Shown here: piece by piece, positions 39,575 through 50,200 of the stretch
Layout: each line of letters begins with the position of its first letter
Numbering within the stretch: position 1 is the stretch's first letter
Assembly (NCBI RefSeq): GCF_014805685.1
Contig: NC_060890.1
Span: 20,829,500 to 20,893,499 of the forward strand
Reading direction: 5' to 3'
Length of the DNA: 64,000 nt
From: Silurus meridionalis
Lineage: Eukaryota; Chordata; Actinopteri; Siluriformes; Siluridae
The notes under the pieces: model-generated
The model's database searches: none
Seen by the model: the letters and a program-made list of their open reading frames with translations, nothing else
Told to the model about the DNA's origin: nothing
Translations under genes and position numbers: made by a program

Positions 39575-40146
39575 CATGCCATTACACACATTTTTCTCAT
39601 TAGTTCATAGTCCCTATAGGTCCAGTTCTCTAAGCATTGAAGCTTGAGGATGTTTTCAGATTTGATGTTTAGATTATTGTTTAATAAAAACACGCATAAT
39701 GATGTGTCAATTCTACTTTAGTTCCAACAGGAAGAGTGACTGCTCAATCGTCCTATCGTTTAGAAGACGAAGAAGCTCCTGCTCCTCCTTCTCAGAATCC
39801 CCTGCAGCGGCCGTTGTTACACGTGGAGTTGCCGTCGCCGCAGGACGTGGCGGTGGTGTCACGCAGGGGGCGTGGCCGCCTGGAAAGCCCTCCCTGTAAT
39901 CGCTACGCAGGTGACTGGAGCGTGTGCGGGCGGGACTTCCTGACCAACAACGACGCGGATTACGACGAGGTGGCGGGCAGCGAGAGCGATGAGGACGAGG
40001 CGAAGAAAAAGGACTGGGAGTACACGGACGATTTTGCGCTGGACTTTGACGCGCCGTTTACATGCAGACTGAGTCTGAAGGACTTCGATAACCTCATTTC
40101 CGATCTGGAACGGGAACTCGCCAAACAGATCAACATCTGCCTGTGA
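16052..40146 (+). CDS. syde1: SYDE1: synapse defective Rho GTPase-activating protein (8 coding exons)
   Basis: Coding exons: 16052-16136, 30934-31590, 32675-33637, 35354-35583, 38301-38427, 38518-38684, 38972-39257, 39722-40146. These total 2940 nt with matched phases, giving 979 aa. SYDE1 is a RhoGAP implicated in cytoskeletal control and synapse organisation. The N-terminus [15 protein letters not shown], the [10 protein letters not shown] motif, the basic segment [16 protein letters not shown] and [11 protein letters not shown] are SYDE1 hallmarks. A C2-like domain spans roughly 455-570. The RhoGAP domain spans roughly 600-835, with the arginine finger in GLYRLCG (R651). The C-terminus keeps [15 protein letters not shown], an acidic stretch and a final [16 protein letters not shown]. 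Intron 1 is about 14.8 kb. The acceptors of exons 5 and 7 are each preceded by a long (TG)n tract. Identity is very secure; exact 5' UTR is not. Confidence 0.96.
16523..16592. repeat. (GACA)n(GATA)n compound microsatellite
   Basis: About nine GACA units followed by about eight GATA units, abutting without spacer. Confidence 0.97.
18122..18166. repeat. (CT)n microsatellite
   Basis: A pure CT array of about 22 units in syde1 intron 1. Confidence 0.97.
18528..18612. repeat. (GT)n(GA)n compound microsatellite
   Basis: About 17 GT units run straight into about 18 GA units, then a few gagat units. Another (TG)n array lies at 18751-18790. Confidence 0.96.
18751..18790. repeat. (TG)n microsatellite
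   Basis: About 20 TG units in syde1 intron 1. Confidence 0.96.
20589..20801 (-). mobile_element. tRNA-headed SINE, tail type 2
   Basis: Read on the - strand it begins gggtagttcagtggttaagg with B box gggggttcaagcc. It ends with a stretch reading gctgtaatgtacatgtgaca, the same tail as copies at 41567 and 48598. This tail differs from the cgctctggataagggcatct type. Confidence 0.85.
20930..21497 (-). repeat. MITE-like repeat ('tttgtccatatagtgta' family), inverted copy
   Basis: Carries gtcaggtgtccacaaacttt and a gtccaatagtgta end at the right, in reverse orientation to the 12234 copy. Internal duplication and divergence are evident around 21240-21330. Confidence 0.7.
22256..22457 (-). mobile_element. 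tRNA-headed SINE, tail type 1
   Basis: On the - strand it begins tggaggtggtagcttagtgg with a B-box-like region and ends with a ggataagggtgtctacaata-like tail and cataaatgtaaa. A 12-bp minisatellite directly follows its head end. Confidence 0.85.
22452..22513. repeat. 12-bp minisatellite (gagacagtgagg)
   Basis: About five tandem units of gagacagtgagg next to the SINE head. Because 12 is a multiple of 3, one - strand frame stays open with a VSLT repeat; this is not a gene. Confidence 0.9.
22590..22664. repeat. (AT)n microsatellite
   Basis: A pure AT array of about 37 units in syde1 intron 1. Confidence 0.98.
22668..23395. repeat. Transposon-like block with internal inverted repeat around an (AT)n array
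   Basis: Starts gggctaaaacgattctttga, a sequence type common at ends of teleost DNA-transposon repeats. A 20-bp word atggaagcccatttccgcca at about 22856-22875 recurs inverted at about 23344-23363 (tggcagaaatgggcttccat) across a second AT array (23249-23334). Confidence 0.5.
23249..23334. repeat. (AT)n microsatellite
   Basis: A pure AT array of about 43 units. Confidence 0.98.
24717..25150 (-). repeat. MITE-like repeat ('tttgtccatatagtgta' family), inverted copy
   Basis: Shares ccctgtgcacaaagccagct and tcacctacatcagtacctga with the 20930-21497 copy. The ends are degraded. Confidence 0.65.
25501..25571. repeat. (TG)n microsatellite
   Basis: About 35 uninterrupted TG units in syde1 intron 1. 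All long frames through it are artefacts. Confidence 0.98.
26200..26690 (-). repeat. Inverted copy of the 'ctttattaggtacacc' teleost repeat
   Basis: The segments tctgtggtgcttttctgctc, gacctctttcatcaacgaag and gtgaaaatcccagaagagca are what I expect, from general familiarity, on the reverse strand of the repeat beginning at about 63762. A T-rich insertion lies at 26430-26480. The two copies share only a little overlapping sequence within this window, so the link rests partly on that familiarity. Confidence 0.5.
27010..27560 (+). mobile_element. MITE-like element, unoccupied relative of 14963-15538
   Basis: Left end cgaccaggtgatattataac; right end ggtggtcataatgttatgcc, followed by a second degenerate right-end unit (ggtggccataaagttatgcc). 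The body matches the interrupted copy near syde1 exon 1. No complete reading frame. Confidence 0.8.
28040..28422. repeat. Cluster of four (TG)n arrays
   Basis: Arrays at about 28041-28092, 28147-28213, 28250-28294 and 28394-28422 occupy roughly half of a 380-bp stretch. The open frames of His-Thr and Cys-Val across it are translations of the dinucleotide repeat. Confidence 0.97.
28480..28830. repeat. Pyrimidine-rich tract
   Basis: Long T/C-biased sequence (ttctttctctttctcc-like) in syde1 intron 1. Its open frame of Phe/Ser/Leu is compositional. Confidence 0.7.
29290..29735 (+). repeat. MITE-like repeat ('tttgtccatatagtgta' family)
   Basis: Shares gatgttccactagattttga, cacaagggtgttagtacagg and a right end tactttttactatataatgt with the other copies; moderately diverged. 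Confidence 0.7.
34056..34403 (+). repeat. MITE-like repeat, internally deleted
   Basis: Left end cactattcagacaaaagttt and right end tacttttgcccatatagtgt are nearly complete inverted ends; about 80 bp of the usual body is missing. It lies in syde1 intron 3. Confidence 0.8.
36990..37775 (+). pseudogene. Fossil Tc1-like transposase
   Basis: On the + strand, frames in succession show a tgtggtctgatgaggacaag (WSDEDK-like) motif at about 37222-37245, a gtcaagcatggtggtggtag (VKHGGG-like) motif at about 37326-37345, and a C-terminal stretch at 37585-37760 readable as [14 protein letters not shown] and [13 protein letters not shown]. Several stops and frameshifts separate them. No clear terminal inverted repeats were found. 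It lies in syde1 intron 4. Confidence 0.75.
37838..38178 (+). repeat. MITE-like repeat ('tttgtccatatagtgta' family)
   Basis: Has the cactcagcaacaagg-type body and the right end gtacttttgtccatatagtg; the left end is worn. It lies in syde1 intron 4, just before the (TG)n tract at the exon 5 acceptor. Confidence 0.75.
38226..38294. repeat. (GT)n microsatellite abutting the syde1 exon 5 acceptor
   Basis: About 34 GT units end 6 nt before the exon that starts at 38301 (intervening bases tatatag). No separate polypyrimidine tract is present. The exon that follows encodes the RhoGAP arginine finger. Confidence 0.97.
38685..38971 (+). repeat. syde1 intron 6: almost entirely TG/TCTG repeats
   Basis: The 287-nt intron is built of imperfect TGTG/TCTG/TTTG runs (38695-38850) and a pure (TG)n block (38902-38953). 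It ends cacactctccag at the acceptor of exon 7. Confidence 0.9.
39543..39572. repeat. (TG)n microsatellite
   Basis: About 15 TG units in syde1 intron 7. Confidence 0.95.
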
Positions 40147-40467
40147 GCACTGCCTCCATGTAAACACTGTATCTGCACTGCATTGAAGGCATTCAAAGGC
40201 AGGGAATTATGGATTTTTGACATGATGTGATTTGAACGATAATTGGCTCAGATAGATAGTGGTTGATCAGCCAACACATGATGTGCCTTTTAACAGGCAA
40301 TGTGTTTATTGAATAATTTTTTTTATTAGTTTTGCCCTGAAGCTATGAGCCTATTCTAGCTAAAGTCATAAAATCTCATGATATAACAAAAAATTTATCT
40401 TATTTTATTTAACAAACATTAATCACAGACCAACATGCTGATATGTTTTTACACTTTACTTGGGAGT

Positions 40468-40625
40468 TGGTTGCTTAGTGGTCAATGCATTAGACATTTT
40501 GATCGAAAAGTCACGAGTTTAAATCCAAGCCACTCCTCAAGCTGCCACTCCTGAGCCCCTGAGCAAGGCCCTTAACTCCATAGCTGCTCAGTTGTATTAA
40601 TGAGATGAATGTAATCTCCTATCAT
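40468..40625 (+). mobile_element. tRNA-headed SINE, tail type 1, truncated
   Basis: Starts gagttggttgcttagtggtc, has cacgagtttaaatccaagcc as the B-box region and ctgagcaaggcccttaactc in the body, and ends in tgagatgaatgtaa without the final tail. Confidence 0.8.
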
Positions 40626-41566
40626 ATATACATCGTATGAGCATGATGAGTTTTCCCTGCTTGTTAGGTACATCATTCTTACAGGAGCTCCATAGAAAGA
40701 TTCAAGACCTTGATTGTGTACATAATGAAAGACCCAATGCTGAAAAAAATCCACTGCAGATACAGGTGATCACATGGGCGGTTTATGATGAAGGTCGACG
40801 ACAAGCAGGTTCTTCTGCTTTAGTAAAGTGTGAATGAAGGTTTATTTAATAAGAATACCCAGACAGAGAGGTCTGTAGGGCAAGTCAAATCCTGCAGAGT
40901 CTTTAGATGAACTTGATTCACCTTAAAAATTACAAAAGTTATTACATTCGTTTGCTAGGGATTCCTTAGATAATTCTGGTCTGATGTCATTATAATTAAA
41001 CAAATCCTTAAAATCATAGTGTTACACCCCAGCTCCTTAAATCACCACCATTTTCTTTTGCTTTATGCTCAGGATTCACTGATACTGCATCACTAATTGC
41101 AGTTAGTCACACCATTGTATTCTACATCATCCATTATACATTTCCCAGGGAGTTTCCTAGCAGTTTGATGTTCAATTATAACTTTACTTAACACTGCATG
41201 TCACAATACAAGTAAAAAAAAAAAGGAACCTGTAATAATTCAGGGGGAAAAAAAATAATTTGTACCACATCATAACTGCATTAATACACAAAGATGATGT
41301 AGATGCTCGTACCTTGTTCAGGAGGCAGGTTTCAATTTGGGAAGAAGAATAAAAGTAGATTACTGAGGTAACTTGTCAAACATATAGTGCATAAAAGCAT
41401 AAAAGTTTTGAACGATCGGTTTTATTAATGCGCTCGATGAAACGTTATTGTTTCTGGACATAACCCCATAGAACAGCATGAGCAGCGGTTGGAATTCTGT
41501 AGCTGTTTCCTGAAGAAAAATTTAATTTCTCTATAAATAAATTATAAGCCTGTATAAAAAATTCTC

Positions 41567-41740
41567 TTGGGCCCTTGAGCAAGGCCCTTAACCCTCTATG
41601 CTCCAGGGGCGCCGTATCATGGCTGACCCTGCGCTCTGACCCCAGCTTCTAAGCAAGCTGGGATATGCGGAGAACAAATTTCACTGTGCTGTAATGTATA
41701 TGTGACAAATAAAGGCTATTCTATTCTATTCTATTCTATT
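41567..41740 (+). mobile_element. 5'-truncated SINE, tail type 2, ending in (TTCTA)n
   Basis: Begins in the body (ttgggcccttgagcaaggcc), continues gctgtaatgtatatgtgaca and ends with a short (ctatt)n run, a typical retroposon 3' terminus. Confidence 0.85.
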
Positions 41741-42057
41741 AAAATTCTATGCAAATTGCTAGGGCTAAATCTGGATCTTTGCTACATGAGTATTGATTGA
41801 AAGCAGCAGGAAAGCCTGTGCAGTACCTATTTATGCATGCCTCCTTTCCCCTGAAATAAATCTTCCCGTCCAGTGTGACCTGCCAGCAGCACTTGGGCCA
41901 AATATTGTGTAAAGTTTTCCACTGGGACATTCCGTAACTGGTCCAGTCTTAATGCTTGGGATGCTTTACTCGTTCTATTCCTGAGCTCGGAAAAATTGCA
42001 TTTTGTTATCGTGAGGAGAAGATTTCTCGTGCCAAATGAAAACACAGTCTTCTTAAT

Positions 42058-42146
42058 GTAAATTCAATTTAATTCAATTAATTTTTATTTGTAGAGCGCT
42101 TTTAACAATGGACATTGTCTCAAAGCAGCTTTACACAGATAATGCG
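42058..42146 (+). repeat. Fragment of 'attgtctcaaagcagcttta' repeat
   Basis: Contains tagagcgcttttaacaatgg followed by acattgtctcaaagcagctt, the first about 90 bp of the family seen at 9558. Confidence 0.75.
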
Positions 42147-43769
42147 GTAATAAAGAATTCATACGTTTGTTATTCGTTCAAATGCAGCCTACGAGCATGC
42201 ATGAAGGCCTGGATTCGGGATCTGGAAATTTTGATGCCTCTTTACCTCTGAGCTACTAGTCAGGTGTTTGGATTCGAGTCGTATTCAGTATTAAAGGGGA
42301 TTTTGAGTTCATTTCGAAGAATTCATTTGAATTTTGCACAATTCACTTTGAGCTTGGCAGCACAGCAAAAAAGAAAGAATAAGCAAACGAAGGAGTATTG
42401 AGCCTTAAATATGAGGCACGGTGTACATCAGCTAATCAGGACACACACATACACACACACACACAACTTCAAGACCAAAGACACGTTTGATAGTTCTTTT
42501 GCACTTCTGTCTATTGCGTATATGGTTATATGATGCTGCTGCTTACTTGGTCGTGTGCAGTACACGGTGTTGCCGTTGCTGGTGTAGCACTGTTTCTTTA
42601 ACATTGAAGCACGGTACGTTTATCCGACTGTGATTTTAGCTATTAAAAAATGAGCATGGAAAAATAAAGACATATGGAATTCAAAGGCCATTACGGAGCA
42701 AGAATTTGCTCATCATGCAAAAAAAAAAAAAGGAAAAAAAAAAAAGATGTAATCATTATTATTCTATTTTTGTTCTCTACAGTATTATTTTGTATTGCAC
42801 ATTTACAGCAAGCACTTATTTTTGTTTCTGTGTATTATGCATATGTGTACTAGTGTAAAAAAAAAAAAAAACTCTTAAATGGGTACCTTTAAGTACCCTG
42901 CAGTGTTAACCAAATACAAATAAAGCACAGTATTATTGTTTTTCATGTCATAATGATTAAACCAGTGTTGTATTTAACATTTGGAACTGTGTCCTTTTGG
43001 TTTATACGTCATATGTGAAATACTCTATCTTTATAGTTCTTTTTCCAGACTAAATCATCAGAAACGATTATATTTAATGATTTGACACTTCCAGGAACAT
43101 GTCAGTGGGATTTGGATATGGTTTGAATGTCCTGCAGTCTTTAAATCTCAGGGCTGTTTAATATTTAAAAGATCTTTGTGTTTGGCATCTTGAACAACTG
43201 GAATACAGGACGTGTCAGCTGAAATTCTTCCTGAAGGTCAGTCTTCTGTGTTTTACATTGAATATAACCCACAATGTGTTGTGGGAAAAAGGTTAGATCA
43301 GGTTTTTTTTTTTTTTTTTTTTTTTATAGGAATAAATCTAATTGTGTTTTTAATAGAAATGTTTAACACATTTGTATAATATTCTTGTTAAATCCATGAC
43401 ATGATGAGGATACTGTAAAAGCTGAGGTGTAATGAGATGCTGGAATCAGATTGAAACTCAGAGTAGGTCTGGCATGTACTGGATTAATTTTTTATTAGTA
43501 TTTTTTCATCCTTCTGCTATCTTTCAGAAACACTTAGGACGAAGGCACGAAAGGGAAAAATAAACCACAGATGTAGAAATACCAGCTCTGCCAGCATACT
43601 GAATCAGAATCAGCTACATCATAAGTTTAGCTGGTTCTGTTTCACTACCTTTTAGTTTACATTTAAATGCATGAAAACTAGCTCAAAAAAGATAATTTTA
43701 TGCATTCTGCAGGGGTCTCGATCCAGAAAATCACAATGCCACCTTATACAGTTTGATTGCGATCTGAAA

Positions 43770-44183
43770 GCCTGCAATGTTTTATGGTTCAGAGACAGTG
43801 ACATTGAGTAAAAGACAGGAAGTGGCGCTGGAGGTAGCAGAGCTGAAGATGTTGAGGTTTTCGTTGGAAGTGACGACGATGGACAGTTTATTAGAGGGAC
43901 AGCGCATGTAGGACGTTTTGGAGACAAGGTGAGGGAGGCGAGATTGAGATGGTTTGGACATGTACAGAGGAGGGACATGGTGTATATTAGTAGGAGAATG
44001 CTGAGGATGGAGCCACCAGGAAGGAGAAAAAGAGGAAGACCAAGAAGGAGGTTTATGGATGTGGTGAGGGAAGACATGCAGGTAGTTGGGTTGAAAGAGG
44101 CAGATGTAGAGCACAGGGGGGTGTGGAGATGGATGCTGATCGCTGTGGTGACCCCTAATGGGAGAAGCTGAAAGAAGAAGAAG
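43770..44183 (+). mobile_element. 3' fragment of a non-LTR retrotransposon (LINE)
   Basis: On the + strand one frame at 43929-44171 reads REARLRWFGHVQRRDM followed by RMEPPGRRKRGRPRRR and FMDVVREDMQVVG, the C-terminal end typical of a widespread LINE reverse transcriptase family. Upstream 43770-43860 reads, with a frameshift, like the preceding YG-ETV-L-KRQ segment. The 3' end is gacccctaatgggagaagct followed by (gaa)n. It lacks most of its length and lies about 80 bp beyond the ccp110 stop. Confidence 0.85.
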
Positions 44184-44260
44184 AAGATAGCATAAGGTTC
44201 AAAATCATGCAGACTCTGCAGTTTTAATAAAATATACAGTATACTATTTTAATTTAGTAC

Positions 44261-47200
44261 TTAGTAGATTGGCGTTAAAGGCTCTAGGATTTCCAGACCA
44301 TATTTATGTAATGTAGTTACATTGTTCAGTTTGTCATTAGAATGTAATAGATTTGAAGTAAACAATTGAGGTGAAGTCACCCTAGACTTTATATTTAGCC
44401 CAGGGACTGAGGAGATCTGAACTGGTCTGTAGTCCTCCTCATTACTCTCCTGCAGGGGAAAGGAAGGAAGTGTTAAATAATCTCTCAGTTTCTGAAGAAC
44501 AAGTGATTGTTTAATAGACCTACTCACACTGGTTTACGTTTCTGAGAAAGGCTTGGTGCCTTCCTGCATCGAGTCGGCTGCAGGACCCTACAGGGAGGGG
44601 AAAAGTGAATGTAGTTTTTTACAAAGTGAAACCTTAATGTTTAAACCTTGCTTAACACAAGACAATTGTGTAGGTTATTAAGTGTGCTGTATAATTTGCT
44701 GTCTGTGTTCACCTCTGTTTTAGGTAGCCCTTGGAATTCTGGGTAACAGACGGCTGGCATGGTGTATTTTGTTCACTCTCTGCTTTTTCCTGTGGCATAA
44801 ATGCAAGTTTGTATTTGTAATCTGTGCGTAGTTTGTACATTGTGTGTCAAGTCAAGAAGCTTTTACTGTCATTTCAACCATATATTGCTGACGTGGTACA
44901 CAGTAAAATGAAACGACGTTCCTCCAGAACCCTGGTGCTCCATAAAACAGCATAAAGCTACATAACAGAAAACACAGGGCTAAGGACTAGTAAGTGTCCT
45001 CGCCACATAAAGTGTGTGTGTGTGTGTGTGTGTGTGCGTGCATGTGTACCTTTTTCTCACTGTGTCTCTTTCGGTCCTGTTGCAGTAACGCTATTCTGTC
45101 TCTCACAGGCCACACAAAAAGGATCTCATGCATTTCACACACAGCAGTGTGCAGCTATAGAAACACACAGACATTTAATAGCATGTAAAACGTGGTGGAA
45201 TCACTGACTTACGTTTTTTATTTAAAAAAATCCATTTGCAACAAAATCACACAATTTGCGTTTCATTTTATGAGGTTAATATTGATGCTTCTGCTAGAGA
45301 TGATGTATGCAGGTGGTGCAGCTGTGGCAGCAGTGAAAGGAGAACTCATTCTTTGCTGTGTGAGATACCTGTCTGTGATGGAGTGCTTTGTTATAACGAG
45401 TTTCTGTATATTATTAATAATATATATATATCATAATTATGGTATTAAGAGGTGGATTGATTTGAGTAGAACACCACTATGAGAGCCTAGGTTTAACTTT
45501 CATTTAAATAAATTTTTTCGCTTCTAAGAAACATGTGTAACCTGTGCTCTGACTCTCTTCTGCAGTTTGAGATCCTGCATAGTGAAGGAAGCTCTCCTCT
45601 TGTGCGTATCTGCCTGAAAATAGCGAATGACCTCCCTGGAGTCCTGCGTCACACACATACACACAAGCAAATCATATACAGGTATAAACCTATGTGATTG
45701 TGTGCATTTACTATATAGTGTGTGTCTACCTGTATGGTTTTCTTCAGGTGTTTAATTTTCTCTGTTTGTAGAAGTCTGCGTGTGAGGAAAGCTCGGGCTG
45801 CAGCAGTTAGACGACAGGCTGCCTTCTGCTGTTTCTGCAACTGAAACGTAAAACGTTTGGTAAATTATTTTATGTTATCAGAAATGTGATACTTTTATCT
45901 ATGCTATCTTATCAACAGCCACATTTCGTAACATGAACATATACATTACTTCTCTGTAATCTAGCAATACGCATAGGTAGAAGATGGATGTTATTGTTCA
46001 GGATAAACTCATAAGGATAGATTTATTCATAAAAGATTTTGATTCTCTATTCTCTATTTATTTCTGAAAAAGCTGCTTTGCAACAATGTGCAGTGTTAAA
46101 AGCGCTATACCATTAACATTCAATTGTATTAAAAATGTTAGGTAAAATGTCTTCCTATTTTTTTGTACTGACATTACTGTCCTTTAGCTGTACAGTGGAG
46201 CCTCTATCTAATTCTGCACAAATCAGATCAGATTGACAGTACACATACTGGAAAACCAGTGTTACTGACAGTACCCTGTACGTTCATGAATTTAAAAGAT
46301 CCTCCATGTTCAATATTCAGTAACTCTTGCTTGTCCTGTGCTCCTCTGTCTCATTGATTGATTTTGTAATGGGCGTGTTTTTTAAAGTATAAGTTGTCTA
46401 TTAAAAACCTATAGATGGGACCTGTTGTTGCTGTGTCCCTTGTTCCTGTGTTGTGGCTTTGGCTGAGATTTTCAGTCGCTCACATGGACTTTCTAATACC
46501 TGGACATCACCTGTAACAGAGGACAGGATAGAGAAATGTATTGCATTCAGTACATGGCATGACCTTATTAAAATATCTGTAATCAATGACAGTTTTTAAT
46601 TGTAAAAGAGAAACCTACACTTACTGTTCACATTTTAAATGCTCTGCTAATTTATGCTATGCTAAATTTTATTGTACTTTCAGAAATTTCAGTTTAATCC
46701 TTTCAGACCAGGATTAAACTTGGGACTTCTGGATCTGTATGGATGAAAACTACCCACTGCACCACTATGCCTCTGGTGTGAAAACATCCTGGAAGTTATT
46801 ACAAAAAACTTCCACTATGTGTTGCATGTTAAAGAGAAAGTCCTGGCAAATTTGGTGTAAATCAGTGCAAGTCTATGAGATGTTTTATACTCCTGTTTGT
46901 GTTTGATCGAATTCTCACTAACCTTCTGTTTTATCCTGGAGAATATCAGCTGTAGCCACATGCTCCTGGTTTATTCTGTGCTTTAACTGTCTTACCAGCT
47001 CCATCCTGCATCTAATGAAGGTCTCTGACTCCTCTGAGCCTGAGCTAAGCAGTGACCTGAGCAGTGTTGGTGATGGACTTTCCACATCGTAGGACTGATT
47101 GAGTGGAGCTGGAGGGAAGCGTTGATGAGTTCCACAGTGGTTATGTTGGGTTTCCATTTTTTTAAGGATTTCTGGCTGGGCTGTATTAAGCATGTCGATT

Positions 47201-50200
47201 GGTCTGCTCAACGTTAAGCTACTGAGAGTAAAAGAAGTGGATAAATTATTGCCTGTTTTTGTTAATCCAGTGCCGCTGCAGTTGCACTCCATACCAGAAG
47301 ATGCTGGTATAGTTGGCTGTTCTACAGAAACTTTTGCTCCTCGATTAGAGCTTTGAACTGGTTCATTAAAGCTATAAGGATGACCTTCTGACTCAATAAT
47401 GGGAACAGAGATTTTGGATGAATAGTGTCTTGGTGGACTTGGTAACTGTGCATAAGACTCCATTATACTTGCACATTTAGTAAGTCCATTCAGTAATGAG
47501 TGAGGTGACCTCAGATCAACATCAGCACTGCATATCAGGCTGTTACTACACTCCCTCACTGGTAGATGCTCTAGCGTTCTGCAGCTTCCATTCTCCATAT
47601 TAAAGGCAGGCTTTTTACTTTCCTTTTTCTTGCCACTTTGCATCTCTGCATGCCTTAAATCCCTAATTCCCATTCGAATCTCTCCAGTACGGCCTGGCTG
47701 AATCTCCCCCTCTTCTTTTTCCTCATTTTGTTTTCTCACTCTCTTAATGTGGCTGTTCAGGATTCGCAGGGTCTCTTTCCGCTGTGCAGTACGGTTTAAG
47801 AGGAAGCTTGTATTCGTCTGCTCATCTGTTTGTGTTCTTTTAGTACATAGAGCATCTGGAGCCTGATTATCTTCATCCTGTTCCTTTTGCAACTGCAAAG
47901 AAAAGAAATCTATATTGGTTATGAAATACAACTCTCAATGTATACTCTGTGCAGTAGGTGGCATTGAAGAATTTTTCCCTCAAAATACTCAGGTTTGTTA
48001 CTTTTATTTCAACTTATGGTTGGCGAACAGACTATGAGCCAGTTCAAGTAAAGTGATTTCATTATAATTCAGGTGAAGAACATGTATAAGGAAAGTGGAT
48101 CAGAAATGCTGTCCTTTATGTGTGGCAGCAGAACAAGTGGTAAGACTTTGCACAACTCTTCCTTTTATGCAGAATATAGTTAAGTGCAGAAGCCTGTAGG
48201 TGACAACCTGTAGGACTAGTTAAGAAGTTGATTTACTTACTTATCATTTGGATATGTTGCTTTACCAGGTGATAAATGTAAACTGAAACACTGCTTGTCA
48301 TAGAAAATGAATATGCACACACACACACACTGCATTTTGTAGACTGTTTGTGTAAAAGCATTATCATAACCACCTCTTCTAGAATTAGTTGCTCTGTTGC
48401 ACTTTACATTGAGACCAGAAAACCAGTCACATTTCACTGTACTATCCATGAGTTACTTAAATCAGAACAGGATCTAGCTGAGATTCCATTGATTTTGATA
48501 GCAGTCCAGGATAACTATGTTTGTATAGTCTTGTTTTCATTGACGTAAGCGCTTGGCAGCCATTACTCTGATTGTGATAAAAACAATAAAAAGATGCCTT
48601 TACTTGTCAAATGTACATTACAACACAGTGAAACTTTTTCTTTGCATATCCCAGCTTATTAGGAAGCAGAGGTCAGAGTTCAGGATCAGCCATGATGCAG
48701 CACCCCTGAGGCGGAGAGGGTTATGGGCCTTTCTCAAGGGCCCAATGGTGGCAGCTTGGCAGTAGTGGGGCATGACCCCTGACTGTCTCAACAGTAACCC
48801 AGAGTCTTAGCCATTTAGCTGCCACTTCCCAATAAGCACACATTGGTTGTCAGTGAGGATTCTCAAAGCTAATTTGCATTTTTCTTTTTAAAAATCCAAA
48901 TACAAACAGATTCACTATGCTATTTTATGATGATGAGTTCAGTATTTAGCCTTATTAACTATGTGTGGTGGAGGTGGGAGCTTAGTGGTTAAAGCATTGG
49001 GCTTTGGATCAGAAGATCACAGGTTCAAATCCCACCACCACCAAGCTGCCACTGCTGGGCCTTTGAGCAAAGCCCTAAAACCATCCCCTGCTCAGTTGTA
49101 AGTCGCTCTGGATAAGGGCATCTGCCAAATGCCGCAAATGTAATGTAAGGCATTGAATTGGAAATTGAATTGGAAAGTCACAAGTTCAAATCCTGGTACC
49201 ACCAAGCTGCCACTGATTGAGCAAGGCGCTTAACCCACACAGGCGGTTCATGCTCGAAAACCCTCCAATGTGGCTGAATTACAACAATTCTGCATAGATG
49301 AGTGACGAAAATTCCTCCACAGTGCTGTAACAGACTTATTGCAAGTTATCACAAACGCTTGATTGCAGTTGTTGCTGCTAAGGGTGGCCCAACCAGTTAT
49401 TAGGTTCAGGGGACAAACACTTTTTCACACAGGGCCATGTAGTTTTGGATTTGGTTTTCTCTCAATAATAAAAACCTTCATTTAAAAACTGCATGTTGTG
49501 TTCACTTGTGTTATCTTTTACTAACATTTAAATTAGTTTAATGATCTGAAACATTAAAGTGTGACAAACATGCAAAAAAATTTGAAATCAGGAAGGGGGC
49601 AAACACTTTTTCACACCACTGTATGTTCTAACATCATAGTAGGTTTTCTGTATGCTACTCCAGATAACGACGATCGTCAAAATCCTCCAAAGCTGCAAAC
49701 TTATGTGCAACTTGTGTGTTTTATTGCTGAACCTCTTTTCCATTGAGCTCAAATTCTCTGGATCTGTGAATGTTTTTTGTCAAAGGCAAATTATTTACAA
49801 TTGTTGCAACTCTGTTTTATTTGTCCCTTATGAGTTGTACAAGTTAAGTGGAGTGCTCCTCCTGTGCATTTCTTTTTAACATTGTGCACAGCATACAGTG
49901 CCATGAAAACTAAACAAAAAAATAGACTTTTACTGACCCCTAATCTTAAACCTTCTTCTCTTTAAGGATGACTTCATGCTCATACTTTAAGAGAACTCAC
50001 CAAGAAAATTCACCAGAAAAATAGATTATTCCTGACCAAATGAGGGCGCTATGTAGAAGGACAATAAATATAAAATGGATGATGAAGTCTTCCTGCACAT
50101 GGCTCATTAATTGGCAATCCCCATTTCTTATACTCACTATTTAGGAATAGTGTTTTTACCTGTATGTGTTTGATGACCTCCTGCACTCGATCATGCAGAG

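Larger units (their letters stand above)
40147..44260. other. Convergent intergenic region between syde1 and ccp110
   Basis: Holds the syde1 3' UTR (end not determined), SINEs at 40468 and 41567, a fragment of the 'attgtctcaaagcagcttta' repeat at 42058-42146, homopolymer runs near 42720 and 43300, and a LINE 3' fragment at 43770-44183. The frames at 41739-42045 and 43652-44114 (- strand) are not supported as genes; the latter is antisense to the LINE. Confidence 0.6.

Noticed and set aside
43652..44114. Two - strand frames of 110-141 codons
   Set aside because: They are antisense to the LINE 3' fragment, whose + strand reading matches a known reverse transcriptase C-terminus.
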